From: Dendrolimus kikuchii
Lineage: Eukaryota; Arthropoda; Insecta; Lepidoptera; Lasiocampidae
Direction of reading: 5' to 3'
Length of the DNA stretch: 64,000 nt
Assembly: GCA_019925095.2 (NCBI GenBank)
Contig: CM034413.1
Coordinates: forward strand, 1,856,001 to 1,920,000
In this document: positions 30,661 to 41,686 of the stretch, piece by piece
Position numbering within the stretch: position 1 is the stretch's first letter
How the letters are laid out: each line of letters starts with the position of its first letter
Made by a program: the position numbers and the translations under genes
Notes under the pieces: generated by a model
The model's database searches: none
The model's input: only the letters and a program-made list of their open reading frames with translations
Told to the model about the DNA's origin: nothing

Positions 30661-31450
30661 ATTGAATAAGACTAATGCATGTAAGTATCGTGTTAGATTT
30701 GGTTTTGTTACTTGCTTACTAATGTTCCTTTTTAAGGTTAATAATTAATTTTGTTATGCACCCTCTTATTTACTGAACAATATAAGTTATTTACAAAAAA
30801 ATATTTTTAAACGATGCAGTCGGCCATTTCCTTAATTGAATAATATTTTTTTAGCATTACCATAATTATATGTAACACTATCTATCTCTACTATAATGTA
30901 GTTTTGTAGATTATAATTTAAAATCTCTCAATTGTATATAGACAATATTCACTAGATTTTATTTTCATGTTGGCAGAAGCGATAAATTTTTACTGTGTTC
31001 GATTTATGTTATTACATGTAAAACTTTAAATATAATATCTTATTATTATTAAAATTTATTAAAATATTATCTAAAATTTCCAAACAAACAAATTCTTGTA
31101 ATTCATGACCTTTTTAGTTACAATAGTTTATCAATGACTTCAATCCACTATCGGTTTCTTATACTGTAAAATTATTGGATTACGAGGTATTCTAAAAATA
31201 TCTGTTCAGTGTGTATGTTCAATATATTAATTGTATTTAAGCCGTTAGGTTCTTTGATTATAAGCATAATGACCAGTTGCTGTTCTTTTATTACCATAAG
31301 CCCTTCTGAGTTTTAAAAGTCTCAATCAGTCTGTTCTGTGGACACGATTAAGGTTCACTGATTAAGTTATTTGGCTTTGGAAACATCTAAAAACATTTCA
31401 CTAAAAAAGTTTTTTATTCTTAAAAATATATACATACATGAACTATAAGA
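30661..31450. other. No gene recognised
   Basis: About 0.8 kb of AT-rich sequence with no repeat or coding signal that I can name. Confidence 0.55.
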
Positions 31451-31454
31451 ATTG

Positions 31455-32155
31455 ACGCCCACTGTGGTTAAACGGGTTAAAACTTTTCCGGCCAACTACT
31501 TGCTAATTACAACGCAGCGGCTTCGGTTTCGAATCCTCATGAATCCTGGCATGGTAAATTCCGTAAACGAATTTTACGTTATTTACTATGGTCTAAGTGT
31601 TTGGGAGTAGTAGTAGAGTAAACGCGGTCGAGATGCGAGCACTGCGCAAAATCTGCGGAGTGACGCTCGCGGACCGCGTTCGTAATACCGAAGTAAGAAA
31701 GAGAGTTGCTCTGAAAGAGAGTGTCGGGGTGAAGGTAAGGAAAGGAATGCTCCGGTGGTTCGGGCATGTGGAAAGAATGCATGATGAAAGAATGACTAAA
31801 CAGATATACAATGCAAAAGTGGATGGATGCAGAAGTCGTGGAAGGCCACGACACACCTTCCATGATCAAATTGATCGTGTACTAGCAGAAGGTGATGTCA
31901 GGAGCCTTAAGAACAGACGAGCTTGCATGACAAGAGTTATGAATGTCAAAGAGGCAAGTGAGGTGTGTAAGAATAAGCCTAAATGGCACTCTGTTGTTCG
32001 TGCCTACCCCGCGAGGGAACTGGCGTGAAGTTATGTATGTATGTATGTATGTAAGTGTTTGGGGATTGGCCCCAAAGTGGTACGTTTTATTTTACTCATA
32101 ATACAAGTGTAACTTATTTAACTTTGGGATATCCAATATATGTGTTTGACTGCCG
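31455..32155 (+). mobile_element. SINE-C-like repeat split by RTE-A
   Basis: Parts 31455-31605 and 32064-32155 are colinear with 59320-59555: GGTTTCGAATCCTC (B-box-like), TTACGTTATTTACTATGGTC, and ACAAGTGTAACTTATTTAA. A tRNA-like promoter is likely but imperfect. Confidence 0.55.
31606..32051 (+). mobile_element. RTE-A LINE 3' end, copy 12
   Basis: 12-bp duplication TAAGTGTTTGGG (31594-31605, 32052-32063). Open frame from RVNAVEMRALRKICGVTLAD to AYPARELA. Confidence 0.93.
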
Positions 32156-32600
32156 ATTTTAAAAAGACTTAATACATAACATAATACATCTTTTCAAAAC
32201 AATTTTGCTTGAAATTATTTATTTAATTTCTACCAATTTGAACTAGATTAAATTCGAGAATTGACTGCGAATTCAAATCCACGTCAATTTAATTAAGACT
32301 GCGAGTGCTTTAACTACTAAGATACCAGGACTTGTATCAGATGATAAACAAACAATAATAATTGAAGTGTCGACTCCATAGCTTTCTTGTTCGCACTCAT
32401 TACCACTGAGCGTAATAAGGGCAACCGTTAATATAACTCGTTGTGAATATTTTACCATTCATGTACACATCGCTCAACGTACAAACTGACGGGTCTACGC
32501 TATATTTATTACTATATAATATATTTGCCGAGGGTTCGCTTACTCAAAAATATTAATATCAAAAATTAAGCAGACTACAATAAAATATTTTAAAACGTCC
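32156..32600. other. No gene recognised
   Basis: AT-rich interval with no recognisable element. Confidence 0.5.
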
Positions 32601-32770
32601 CACTGTTGGGGTCAGTTTCAAATTTGTTAGAGGATTGAACAGAATACCTGCCACGCTTGTCCAAGGCGGATTAGCGGGTTTGGAACATCGAATATCTCGA
32701 TGCAAGTTTCATAATGATGTCATTCGCCATTAGCACGTGGTAGTTGTAACAGTATGGATATAGTCAAAAA
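32600..32770 (-). mobile_element. SINE-B fragment, 3' half
   Basis: Complement of the SINE-B 3' half: CGTCCCACTGTTGGGGTC, then CTGCCACGCTTGTCCAAGGC and TTAGCACGTGGTAGTTGTA. The promoter end is missing. Confidence 0.7.
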
Positions 32771-32775
32771 TATTT

Positions 32776-32881
32776 TGACTATTTTCAGTAGCCGTGATCA
32801 CGGAAGACAAAGATGTCAAGTGTCAACGAGTATTGTTAAAGTTTTATTTAGCCTACCCCCAATTTGTTCATTTTAATTATT
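32776..32881 (-). mobile_element. Penelope-like 3' UTR fragment
   Basis: CCGTGATCACGGAAGACAAA, GTCAAGTGTCAACGAGTATT, GCCTACCCCCAATTTGTTC match 42690-42740 in reverse. Confidence 0.62.
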
Positions 32882-32890
32882 TATTATCAA

Positions 32891-33434
32891 AATTGTATAT
32901 CTTGGATGTGCTTTTAGCAGGGATGGAAGGTACACCGCTGATATAGAAAGAAGAGTGAATTTGGGGAATAGTGTGAATGGAGCGTTAGGTAAACTTCTAG
33001 GCGCTAAGAACCTCAGCCAGAAGGCCCAGAAGTAGAGTAAACGCGGTCGAGATGCGAGCACTGCGCAAAATCTGCGGAGTGACGTTCGCGGACCGCGTTC
33101 GTAATACCGAAGTAAGACAGAGAGTTGGTCTGAAAGAGAGTGTCGGGGTGAAGGTCAGGAAAGGAATGCTCCGGTGGTTCGGGCATGTGGAAAGAATGAC
33201 AATGCAAAAGTGGATGGATGCAGAAGTCGTGGAAGGCCACGACACACCTTCCATGATCAAATTGATCGTGTACTACCAGAAGGTGATGTCAGGAGCCTTA
33301 AGAACAGACGAGCGTGCATGACAAGAGCTATGAAAGTCAAAGAAGCAAGTGAGGTGTGTAGGAATAAGCCTGAATGGCGCTCTGTTGTTCATGCCTACCC
33401 CGCAAGGGACCTGGCGTGACGTTATGTATGTATG
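32891..33434 (+). mobile_element. RTE-A LINE 3' end, copy 13, internally deleted
   Basis: 9-bp duplication TATTATCAA (32882-32890, 33435-33443). The only copy reaching further 5': it encodes ERRVNLGNSVNGALGKLLGA then KNLSQKAQK before jumping to the NAVEMRALRKICGVTF segment. A second deletion removes ~21 bp at HVERMHDERMTKQIY. Two internal losses within one insertion. Confidence 0.88.
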
Positions 33435-33756
33435 TATTATCAAGAGAAGGATAAAACTAACAAACATGGCTTAACAAAACCGCGTGTGAAAACTACTCCC
33501 AGTGGCAGTTTGACGCGTATAAACAAACTTTAACTCGCAGACTTTCAAATAAAACTCGAAAATTTGGGAAAAGTCCTACAAACAAGCTGTGTTGTCGCAT
33601 AGAGCCGAATGTTCGACGTAAAATGAAACAGACAGACATAGTTTGAACTGTTAACGTTGTATTCTACATTCATACTAAATAGGGTTGCCACTTTATTAAG
33701 AAAATATCGTTGGAGTTATACATTTACGTACAGAAAGATAAGAGACAGACAGATTT

Positions 33757-33997
33757 TGCTAGGTGGTAGGGCATATGCCCGACTGGATGGCGACCACCCC
33801 TGGTCTAGAGTATGCCGCCATAACAACCTTGAGTTGTGTTCCGGCATTAGTGACCAGGTTCCAGTCTCCCTTAAGAGAGCAGCAGCGCATTTGTAGCACC
33901 TTTGGTGTTGCAAATGTCCATAGGCGATGGTAACCGCTTTCCATCAAGTGAGCCGTCTGCCTGTCCGCTGAACTCCTGCAAAAAAAAAAAAAAAAAG
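33757..33997 (+). mobile_element. SINE-A copy, 5' truncated
   Basis: Starts at AGGTGGTAGGGC; poly(A) at 33979-33996. A possible target duplication is ACAGAAAGATA (about 33729 and 34005). Confidence 0.82.
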
Positions 33998-34492
33998 ATT
34001 CGTGACAGAAAGATAGAGAGAATTTTGAAAATTGCATTTGGCTCCATACCTACTTTGTGTAATGCAATCACAGCGATTCGGTTCTCTTTATCACTCCACT
34101 CCATTTTAATATCGCAAAATGTTGTACAATCAGATTTTGGTGGGAACTGAAAGGAGATGTTGTGCTGTGCAGTTTTATTTTCTAAAAATGTGTAAAATTA
34201 CTCTAAAATGAACAACAGTTGTAGGATATTGATAGTTTTTGAGTAGTCATTATGTGTTTTTGTGAGAAATGTGAACTGTATAGTCAAATGTGGCCTTTTG
34301 AGTTTTCACAAGAACTCCGTTGAATGGCACTAGCTGATAACCTACTGTTCAGCTGTGCTACACATAGGTTTAAGAAAATGAAGAAACTATATTGTAAACT
34401 AAGATCTGGCTTAAAGGCCTAGCTGCCAAGCCATAAACTTAAATGAAATAAATAATTTGTAACTATTTTGTGTACAATAAAGAATAAAGAAC

Positions 34493-34790
34493 GTGTGGCG
34501 TCGTGGTAGCGTAATGGCTAGCGCACGCTTCCCAAACTCAAAGGGCGCGGGTTCGATCCTGGCCGGAACGCATGCACCACTTAGGCAGATTTTCAACCTA
34601 ATGTGCATATTGTACAATTACCGCGTGCTAACAACGTTGAAGGAAAACATTGTGATGCAACCTGCACATCGAGATAACCAATGTGTCAAACCTGCCAAGC
34701 CGCCTTGGACAAGCGTGGCGAGTATACTGTCCGTTCCCCCTATATAGGGATATCCGAGTCCAGCAGTGGGACATTTATGGGCTGATATTA
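34493..34790 (+). mobile_element. SINE-B reference copy, tRNA-derived
   Basis: Carries both internal pol III promoter elements: A box TAGCGTAATGG (34507-34517, fits TRGYNNANNNG) and B box GTTCGATCC (34551-34559, fits GWTCRANNC), ~34 bp apart as in tRNA genes. A tRNA-unrelated body follows (ACATTGTGATGCAACCTGCA) and the 3' end TCCAGCAGTGGGACATTTAT resembles a common lepidopteran LINE 3' end. The two adjacent 84-codon frames are accidental. Confidence 0.88.
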
Positions 34791-34799
34791 TATACTATA

Positions 34800-35570
34800 T
34801 AACTTTTATCGACAACAGTAGGTGCGTAGGTATATAATCCAGGGACAGCTGCTCTCCCCTATCCCCCCCCCCCCCGGGTATGCCCTCGCTTCCATGTGTA
34901 AGCCCACTCGCCTTCTTGGATTGCAAGAACTGTAACTGAATTCTTAAAACGAAATTAAATTGAGTGTTGCCAGCCCTAGAGTTTGTCTAGCCCGGGGTTT
35001 ACTCGCACAAAAATAATACACTTGACTCGAGTAGCGTTGAAAATATCGGGAAATATTTACTCAATGCATTCCACGCGACGCGGAAGTGCCGACGTATGGC
35101 GGAACAATAAAAGTTTTAGGAATAAATTTTATTATTCTGGCAACACCTTTTATTTAAGTATTATACATTTATTTAAAAAAGAAATGCTTTGTTTGAGGAA
35201 ATTTTATTTTTTGCAAATTAAATTATTGTCGGTGTGTAGGAGTCCGATGAAATATAATATTCACAACTTGGTTGAAAAGTGAATAAACGATCTTGATGCC
35301 AGACGTGAAGAAAAAAGGCCCGCCCTCCTATCATCATAACCAATATCTACTGTATCTACTGACATCTTTGCCTTCCGTGAACATGGCTAACTGATCTTGA
35401 GGTTTATGTAATGAAACTATACTTTTTGCAGCACATTTTATATTTGAAATAAAAAGGTAAACAACTGCTGCGCGTAAAAGGTCCTACCGCATTCAAAGTA
35501 ACCGCGACAAGACTGCTCTCGCGCGCTGACCGAGACAGACTCTCGCTGATTGTGTTTAGCTGCCGGGCGA
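34800..35570. other. No gene recognised; C tract
   Basis: A run of 13-14 C at about 34865. Otherwise unassigned, becoming GC-richer from 35480. Confidence 0.5.
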
Positions 35571-35573
35571 AGG

Positions 35574-36180
35574 CTTCATTTACGGAGATGCGGCGCGTCG
35601 CGCGTCGCGCGTCGCGATAGGTTGCGTGGCCAGCGCTAAATTCAAATGTAGGGCGTTGGATGAGTGCGTGTACGGAGAAGCGATTTTACACGCGTTTGCT
35701 TGAAATGGAGCGAGTTTTACGGCCGAGCCCGCGGATGGCATCGTCACGTGTCACGAAGCGGCGATTCTCGATGAAGCGATGCATGTTGGCGGAACCTTCT
35801 GCCAGTCTCATTTGGTAATCGTGCAACACAGACGTAGTCACCGTCGCAATGGAGTATGATATGATCGACTTCTTTTTAGAAGAAAATTGTGTGTTAAAAA
35901 GTGAGTTGTTTAATGTAAGGAGGAGGAAGAGTGGCGGTGCCCGCCGCGTGCTTCGCTACACGCTTGAGAATACGACGCGGGCGCAGCGGCGGGCACCGCC
36001 ACTCTTCCCGCCTCGCGTCTCTATAAACAACATCGTATATTGCTATAAGTCTGTGTTTACGCGTGCGATGATACGTGCCGCTCCACGCGCCGCCGCTAAG
36101 TAAACAATAAAAACGTCCGACGCGCCGCGAGACGCCACGCCACACGCGACGCGCGACGCCCCACGTCTCCGTGAATGAGG
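35574..36180. mobile_element. GC-rich TIR element with internal perfect hairpin
   Basis: Ends CTTCATTTACGGAGATG (35574-35590) and CGTCTCCGTGAATGAGG (36164-36180) are inverted, followed inward by CGCGTCGCG repeats on both sides. Inside, 35927-35947 and 35986-36006 are a perfect 21-bp inverted pair (core GTGGCGGTGCCCGCCGC). No transposase gene. Superfamily not assigned. Confidence 0.7.
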
Positions 36181-36655
36181 TCGAAGAGGGGTGCCGCGGG
36201 CGCAACGCGGGCGGCGAATAATGTAAAGGCGGCTTGCCACGGTTATATCGCTTAGGCAGCCTGCTGGCCGCTACAATCTTTGAATAATTATGAGAAATGT
36301 AAAACATAATTTTATTCGTGTATACAAGACGCGAGTATTATTAAGGTACTACGACGCCACACATATGTACATATGTACTCTGCTAAAATAGGCACTATTT
36401 ACTCAACCCTAATTAGATAATTTCGACTACATTAAGTCATCACACACTATTGATACAATGTCAGCCAATTTAATTCAAATTAGCGGTATCATTAGCACAG
36501 TGTATGTACTTAATGTTTGTGTTGGTTGATTGGCAGGTAAGCATTGTGCTTTTGTGATGAGAGCAAGTTTGTATCTCGACTCTTTAAGGTACAGTCTCAC
36601 TTCTTCGCGTTGATATTGGCGATATTACAGTTACAATGAGCAGAACTCTTTATTA

Positions 36656-36890
36656 TCTTATACTAATATATAAAGCTGAAGAGTTTGTTTGTTTGAGCGC
36701 GCTAATCTCAGGAACTACTGGTCTGATTTGAAAAATTCTTTGAGTGTTAGATAGCCCATTTATCGGGGAAGGCTATAGGCTATATATCATTACGCTAAGA
36801 CCAATAGGAGCGGAGCACCAATGAAGAATGTTTCAAAATCGGGGGGTTTTTCCACTATTCCACGCGGACGAAGTTGCGGGCATAAGCTAG
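36656..36890 (+). mobile_element. Non-autonomous Helitron-like element, complete
   Basis: Begins TCTTATACTAATATATAAAG and ends GCGGGCATAAGCTAG, inserted exactly between A (36655) and T (36891), the Helitron rule (5' TC, 3' CTRR, A/T target). Body GGAACTACTGGTCTGATTTG and ATTACGCTAAGACCAATAGG is shared with 52278-53700. Confidence 0.8.
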
Positions 36891-37007
36891 TATCGTAATA
36901 AGCTTTCTTACTCACTTACTCTCACTTCTGCACAATATCCTTTTCAAATCCTATACTCCCCCATATTTAAAGGAACTTTTTAGTTGTAATAAACGTACGT
37001 ACACGTA

Positions 37008-37172
37008 GAGGTGTTGCTGGGGAGTTTCTTCCCGCTTCTTCTCCTTAACAGCAATAACACGTTGCGAAGCGGTGTACATAGACTAGGAAGTAAAATTAAA
37101 TTTTAACTTATATGTATGACCTTCAAAGTGTTCTCTAGTGGAACTTATTTTAAATAAAACTTTTGAATTTGA
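37008..37172 (+). mobile_element. CR1-A 3' UTR end, copy 3
   Basis: GTGTTGCTGGGGAGTTTCTT to TTTTGAATTTGAATTTG. Only the last ~165 bp of the element. Confidence 0.72.
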
Positions 37173-37384
37173 ATTTGTGACGGAATTGGTATTAGTATTT
37201 CAATTTATCAAGCCAAAACTAGATGGCGCTGTACCGTTTTGGAACGCAGTATGTTTTAAAGAATTGTGTAATCTAAGTTAAGTATTATGTATTTTTTCTT
37301 TTAGTTAAGATTCCCAATCACAATCTTTCCACGTCCCCGCAAGGGACGCTAGGAGACATATAGCCTCCCCCCCCCATAGGATAG

Positions 37385-37455
37385 ACTTTGCATGTTGCTG
37401 GGAAGTATCTTCTCTCCTCCCCCAGCCATAACTATAACACGTTGTGAAAGGGCTG
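37385..37455 (+). repeat. Diverged CR1-A 3' UTR piece
   Basis: CATGTTGCTGGGAAGTATCT and AACACGTTGTGAAAGGGC, weakly like CR1-A. Confidence 0.4.
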
Positions 37456-37459
37456 TAAG

Positions 37460-37745
37460 ATAGCGTAGGCCGCTGCGAATCGCCGATCCCGGTTCGCCGG
37501 GATCTTTCCCCTGGGGTTTTATATTACCCGTGGCCCGCTCTCAATTAGTACATTTTGTCGGCATCGTTAGATTCACCCTCCCTTTCACGGCAACAGTTTA
37601 GCCGAGATAAAGATCCCTCGAGCAAGTTGTCCCCCGGGCTCGAGCGTCTTCACTTCTCGAAGGCGCTCGCCCCGGAAACCCCGGTAAAGTGGTGAGGTCT
37701 TCAGACCAACAACATAAAGTCAAGTCCAATAATAAAAATAAAAGT
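37460..37745. repeat. GC-rich repeat, second copy inverted at 45062-45200
   Basis: GGGCTCGAGCGTCTTC, CGCTCGCCCCGGAAACCCCG and CAACATAAAGTCAAGTCCAA recur in reverse at 45062-45200. Its complement has a TATA-like GGTAATATAAAACCCC. It may be an LTR or UTR of a retroelement, unproven. Confidence 0.5.
37485..37504. other. Perfect hairpin with TTCG loop
   Basis: GATCCCGG, TTCG, CCGGGATC: an 8-bp stem with the unusually stable UUCG tetraloop if transcribed. Confidence 0.8.
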
Positions 37746-38260
37746 TGTTTAATTTCGCTTCACTGGGAGTTTTTGGGACTTTTGTACAATTTTATATAGA
37801 ATTCTAAAGACATGTAACACCAAAAGAGACTCGTTTCGCAAATAACCCGTCGTGCAGGTAAGCCGTTTATCACGCTAAGCCCTCCTCAGCTAGAGTAGTG
37901 CATCACAACGTGATATTCCGTACGATTAAACGCGGCCGCTCGTTTCGCCAGCAATTTAACTTTATCGGCCCTTAAATTCTACTTGCTGTTGTATAACTCG
38001 GCTAATAATTTCGGCTATTTAAGAGCCTTAGGAGCCATGGGAAGAATGGTCGACGGCCAGATGGACCTATAGTAAATGAATGATGAAGTGGTTGTTAGCT
38101 ACGCTTAGATGATGAGGTGAAAGTCTAAAGTATGTACACGATTAAGTCCAACACACGTTTATTAACATAAAAGACAAAAGCGATAGAACACAGAACAAGA
38201 ATAAAACTATAGAAAAGAAGGAGTAAGAAAGAAGTGATAATAAACAGTCTGGGTAGTAAA
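37746..38260. other. No gene recognised
   Basis: Unassigned mixed-composition sequence. Confidence 0.45.
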
Positions 38261-38261
38261 C

Positions 38262-38390
38262 TGGGTTGCCTGGAAGAGATCGCTATAAGTGATAAGGCCG
38301 CCCATTGTTCTAATGCAAATGTATCCATATGACTTGTCTAGATTTAAGTTTATGGTGAACAATAAAGAGTTTTCATTCATTCATTCAACA
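38262..38390 (+). mobile_element. LINE-J 3' tail
   Basis: TTGCCTGGAAGAGATCGC, GATAAGGCCGCCCATTG, AACAATAAAG and a CATT tetranucleotide tail. Confidence 0.7.
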
Positions 38391-38667
38391 GTCTGGCAAC
38401 AAAGAGTTACAGCAATGATTTGAATTAGAATAATTCGCTTATAAATATTCGAGGCGACCGGGCGGCGTGTGGTGGTGGTTTGGCTGGCCGCGCGCTGGGC
38501 GGTCTGGAGGTGTTGCTGCAGCGGACGGGCTGTGCATTCCCAATGCACAATCAGTACAATATTATATGTAAATATATCGTTTGACTTTAATATGTATTGT
38601 ATATGTGTGTGTGTATAAAATAAATAAATAATAGATAGGCTACAGACCGATGTTAGCGTAATTTTGT

Positions 38668-38980
38668 ATTTTGTATTTTTTTATTATTGCTGAAGCACAG
38701 CAGACAGGCTGACGGTCCAACTGTGATGGAAAGTGGTTACCGTCGCCTATGGACATTAGGAACACCAGAGGTGCTCTCAATAGGCCGGCTTTGAAGGAGA
38801 AACTAAAACAAAAAACTAAAAAACACAACTCAAAATTGTTATGGCGACATACTCTAGACCAGGGGTGGTAGCCATCCAGTCTGGAATTGCCCTACAACTT
38901 CGCTGTGGGTTGTTTTGTCGCCTCTTACGACAGGCCTACCGGCTGCAAGAATTAGCATTCTTTTCCGTTCCTGCACGGAA
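38668..38980 (-). mobile_element. SINE-A copy, diverged
   Basis: Full-length layout with more substitutions than the rest and ~40 bp missing in the middle. Ends at the complement of CCGTGCAGGAACGG. Confidence 0.75.
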
Positions 38981-39114
38981 AGAATATGTGAGTAGTGTCA
39001 TAGTTTGTTTAAATATTGACAACTGTCTATGAGTAGTCGCTAATATTTAATAGATACTCGTTTATTTTACTCTTAACCACAGTCATTCGATCGAAGAAAT
39101 TAAAATGCACCTTA

Positions 39115-39250
39115 ACAGCCCGTACAACTAACGATCTGCGTAAGGTCGTCTGCGCTGAATGAGGCAGTCGAAGGACAGGGATAACTAGCGCCAACTTGGG
39201 GAAGCCTACATCCAACAGTGGACCGTGATTGGCGAACGATGACATGGGAA
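39115..39250 (+). mobile_element. LINE 3' fragment
   Basis: AACTTGGGGAAGCCTACATC then CAACAGTGGAC resembles a common lepidopteran LINE 3' end (GGGGAAGCCTATGTCCAGCA type). Confidence 0.45.
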
Positions 39251-39337
39251 AAATGGGACCCTAAATTATATCATACTGTATATTATAAACGTTATTCCCG
39301 CAGGTCACTAGCTATAAACGCGTTAAACTGTTACAAT

Positions 39338-39603
39338 GGAACGGAGAAAGAATACAATTTCCTGCGACTAGGTGGTAGGGTATTTGCCCGATTATATAGC
39401 TAACACCTCTGGTCTAAAGTATGTCGCCATAACAACCTTGAGTTGTGTTCCGGCATTAATGGCCAGGTTCCAGTCACCTTTTAGAGAACACCTGCGCATT
39501 TGTAGCACCTTTGATGTCGCAAATGTCTATAGGCGATGGTAACCGATTTTCATCAGGTGTGCCGCCTGCCTGTCTACTGAGCTCATGCAACAAATAAAAA
39601 ATT
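39338..39603 (+). mobile_element. SINE-A copy, internally deleted
   Basis: Starts GGAACGGAGAAAGAATACAA and jumps ~35 bp to AGGTGGTAGGG. Ends CATGCAACAAATAAAAAA. Confidence 0.78.
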
Positions 39604-39639
39604 GTGCTAAATCTGTGACGAAGAAACAATTTTTTTTAC

Positions 39640-40470
39640 TCCAAAATGTGTTTGTTAATAAAGACTCAATTTAGTTTCATTGTTCATTACAGGCACCCAG
39701 TATACTCCCAGCCCCAAATGATCTCGCCTGGATTGGTTTTACAAGCGTGAACAGCAAGTGAACCATTCGGTGACAACCCGCTGCTCGAAGTCATTCACGT
39801 ATGAACCTAGTACCTAGTGACAGTTCACTCGTTTACGTCGCGAAGGTTGGACAGATACAGATTGGTTGACATTGCATCGTTGATTTGAGCATTGCGCGCG
39901 GCAGTACATTGGCTCTAATGAAGCTCTAAGAGCTGAGACTTTAAATAGCAATTTTATAGCAATCTATGAGTTCAAAATAATGTGAAATGACACAATAAAA
40001 TGGTTTCATATTAATTTGGCCTTACAATGCTTTTTAGGAACAGAATTTAGTATACTCAATACATGAGTCTAAATTGCAAAGCAATTGGCATATACAATCA
40101 CGCATTGGTTAGGCGCCTTATATTACCTACCTTTCCTCTCCTTTCCACAAATCCGCACGCTGGATAGAGACAGGCGGTGCCACCTGTCGGCTAATCATGA
40201 TTCCTGCCGGCGGGCGGCCCAGTACGACATCAGCCTCTTGAGAACCGCACGCGCATAAGTGCAAATATAGAACGCTTTTACCTATAAACCCGCTCCTGTT
40301 GGTGGACATACGCTAACACTAAAGACGTGCTTTTACGACGAGGATTGGGGATCAGCAGTTGAGTGCCGCTTACATTCTACCCGGCTGTGGCTTTTGACCC
40401 TCCTTCCACCATCACCTTTGCCACTCACACCACTACGCATGCTGAATATCAAGAAAAACATAAAGATGAA
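39640..40470. other. No gene recognised
   Basis: Unassigned. A polypyrimidine-AG site at about 39692 has no credible exon after it. Confidence 0.45.
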
Positions 40471-40474
40471 ACTT

Positions 40475-40560
40475 GAACAAGAGTAGCGGGTACATTGTCC
40501 AATCCCTAAAAAAATCGGGAAACTTGAGCCCAGCAGTGGGCTGTGTGCAGGCTCATATTA
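40475..40560 (+). mobile_element. SINE-B 3' end fragment
   Basis: GTAGCGGGTACATTGTCC, then GAGCCCAGCAGTGGGCTG and GGCTCATATTA. Confidence 0.55.
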
Positions 40561-40762
40561 AAATATACGCCGGTATTTTTGTACCCGGCAATACAAAACC
40601 CTTAGACAGATAATATTATTGGAACAGCTAAACGTACTTATACGTTGTAGGGCCCTTATTCTTATATTCAACTTGAGAAATATGAGAGTCATATATATGA
40701 AAAGTATTACTTTATTACTGTCAAATATTTGGCTATATTTTATATTTGCATGATTCCGTTTT

Positions 40763-41061
40763 ATCCGTGCAGGAACGGAGAAAGAATACAATTTCCTGCG
40801 GCCTGTCGTAAGAGGCGACTGAACAACCCACAGCCAGGTGGTAGGGTAGCCCGACTGGATGGCTACCACCCCTAGTCTAAAGTATGTCGCCATAACAACC
40901 TTGAGTTGTGTTCCGGCCAGGACCAGGTTCCAGTTTCCCTTAAGAGAGCAGCAGCGCATTTGTAGCAACTTTGCTGTTGCAAATATCCATAGGCGATGTT
41001 AACCGCTTTCCATCAAGTCGGTTGTGTGCCTGTCTGCTGATCTCCTGCATTAAAAAAAAAA
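40763..41061 (+). mobile_element. SINE-A copy
   Basis: Complete 5' end, ~12 bp lost at CTGCGGCCTGTCG and small internal losses. Poly(A) at 41052-41060. Confidence 0.85.
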
Positions 41062-41129
41062 TCAAATATACTCGGGCATTACACCCGCGTCACTATAATT
41101 ATCATAAAGGCGGCAGAAAACAAATAAAT

Positions 41130-41686
41130 TCATGTATTTGACTGGGTGTGCAGTTGCACCCATTTACATAGCAGTGTTGAGTTCCATCGATCTACAAAAA
41201 GACTGAGCATGCTGTTGGTGCTGCCGCGAACGCGGGCCAGTAGGGATGCGCGTCTCTTTCTAATGATGGCTGCAAAGCGATCGATTCGCGCTTCTGTGAA
41301 CATCCCTGACGCACTGCACCGCCACGGCAGCTCCAACAACACCCTCAGTCCATTATTATACTGGACACGTAGGTCGCTGTATGCCCACTGCTTATAACTG
41401 ACCCACAGGCTGCACGTGTAGAAGGACTGACTGTATGCTTGGAAAAGCGTCTCCTTTACCTCTTGCGTACAGCGTGCGAACCTGCGGGCTAGTATGTTAC
41501 ATCGGACAACCAGCGTCCTACGTTCCCGGTCTGTATCACAATCATCTTTAAGTCTTCGGTTACCCAGTGACCCAGATACTTAAATTTGGAAACCCTTGAT
41601 ATCGGTTTGCCACAGAGGTATTATACTTCAGGAATGATATCGTAAGATTTAGCGCCTGCTTTAAATATCATAACGTCACTCTTAGC
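41130..41686 (-). pseudogene. LINE-P reverse transcriptase 3' region
   Basis: Reading the minus strand: AKSDVMIFKAGAKS, FKYLGHWVTEDLK, DTDRERRTLVVRCNILARRF, FQAYSQSFYTCSLWVSYKQW, RVLLELPWRCSASGMFTEAR, RVRGSTNSMLSLFVDRWNST. The order KS(D/E)VM.F, YLG..VTEDL..D.D..RE, N(M/I)L.R.F..C, W, and RC.A(S)GMF is the RT thumb and C-terminus of a Jockey/RTE-like LINE. One stop (near PEV, ~41620) and one frameshift (near LKDD, ~41560) kill it. RTE-A copy 14 has landed at its 5' side. Confidence 0.75.

Noticed and set aside
34507..34559. A true tRNA gene
   Set aside because: Only the promoter boxes fit; the acceptor stem and anticodon arm do not fold as a tRNA, and the unit is a repeated SINE.
35894..36307. 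137-codon Arg-rich minus-strand frame
   Set aside because: Falls across the GC-rich TIR element and its hairpin repeats, so composition explains it.
39670..39780. Possible splice acceptor and exon after TTCATTGTTCATTACAG
   Set aside because: No frame downstream gives a recognisable or longer protein segment.
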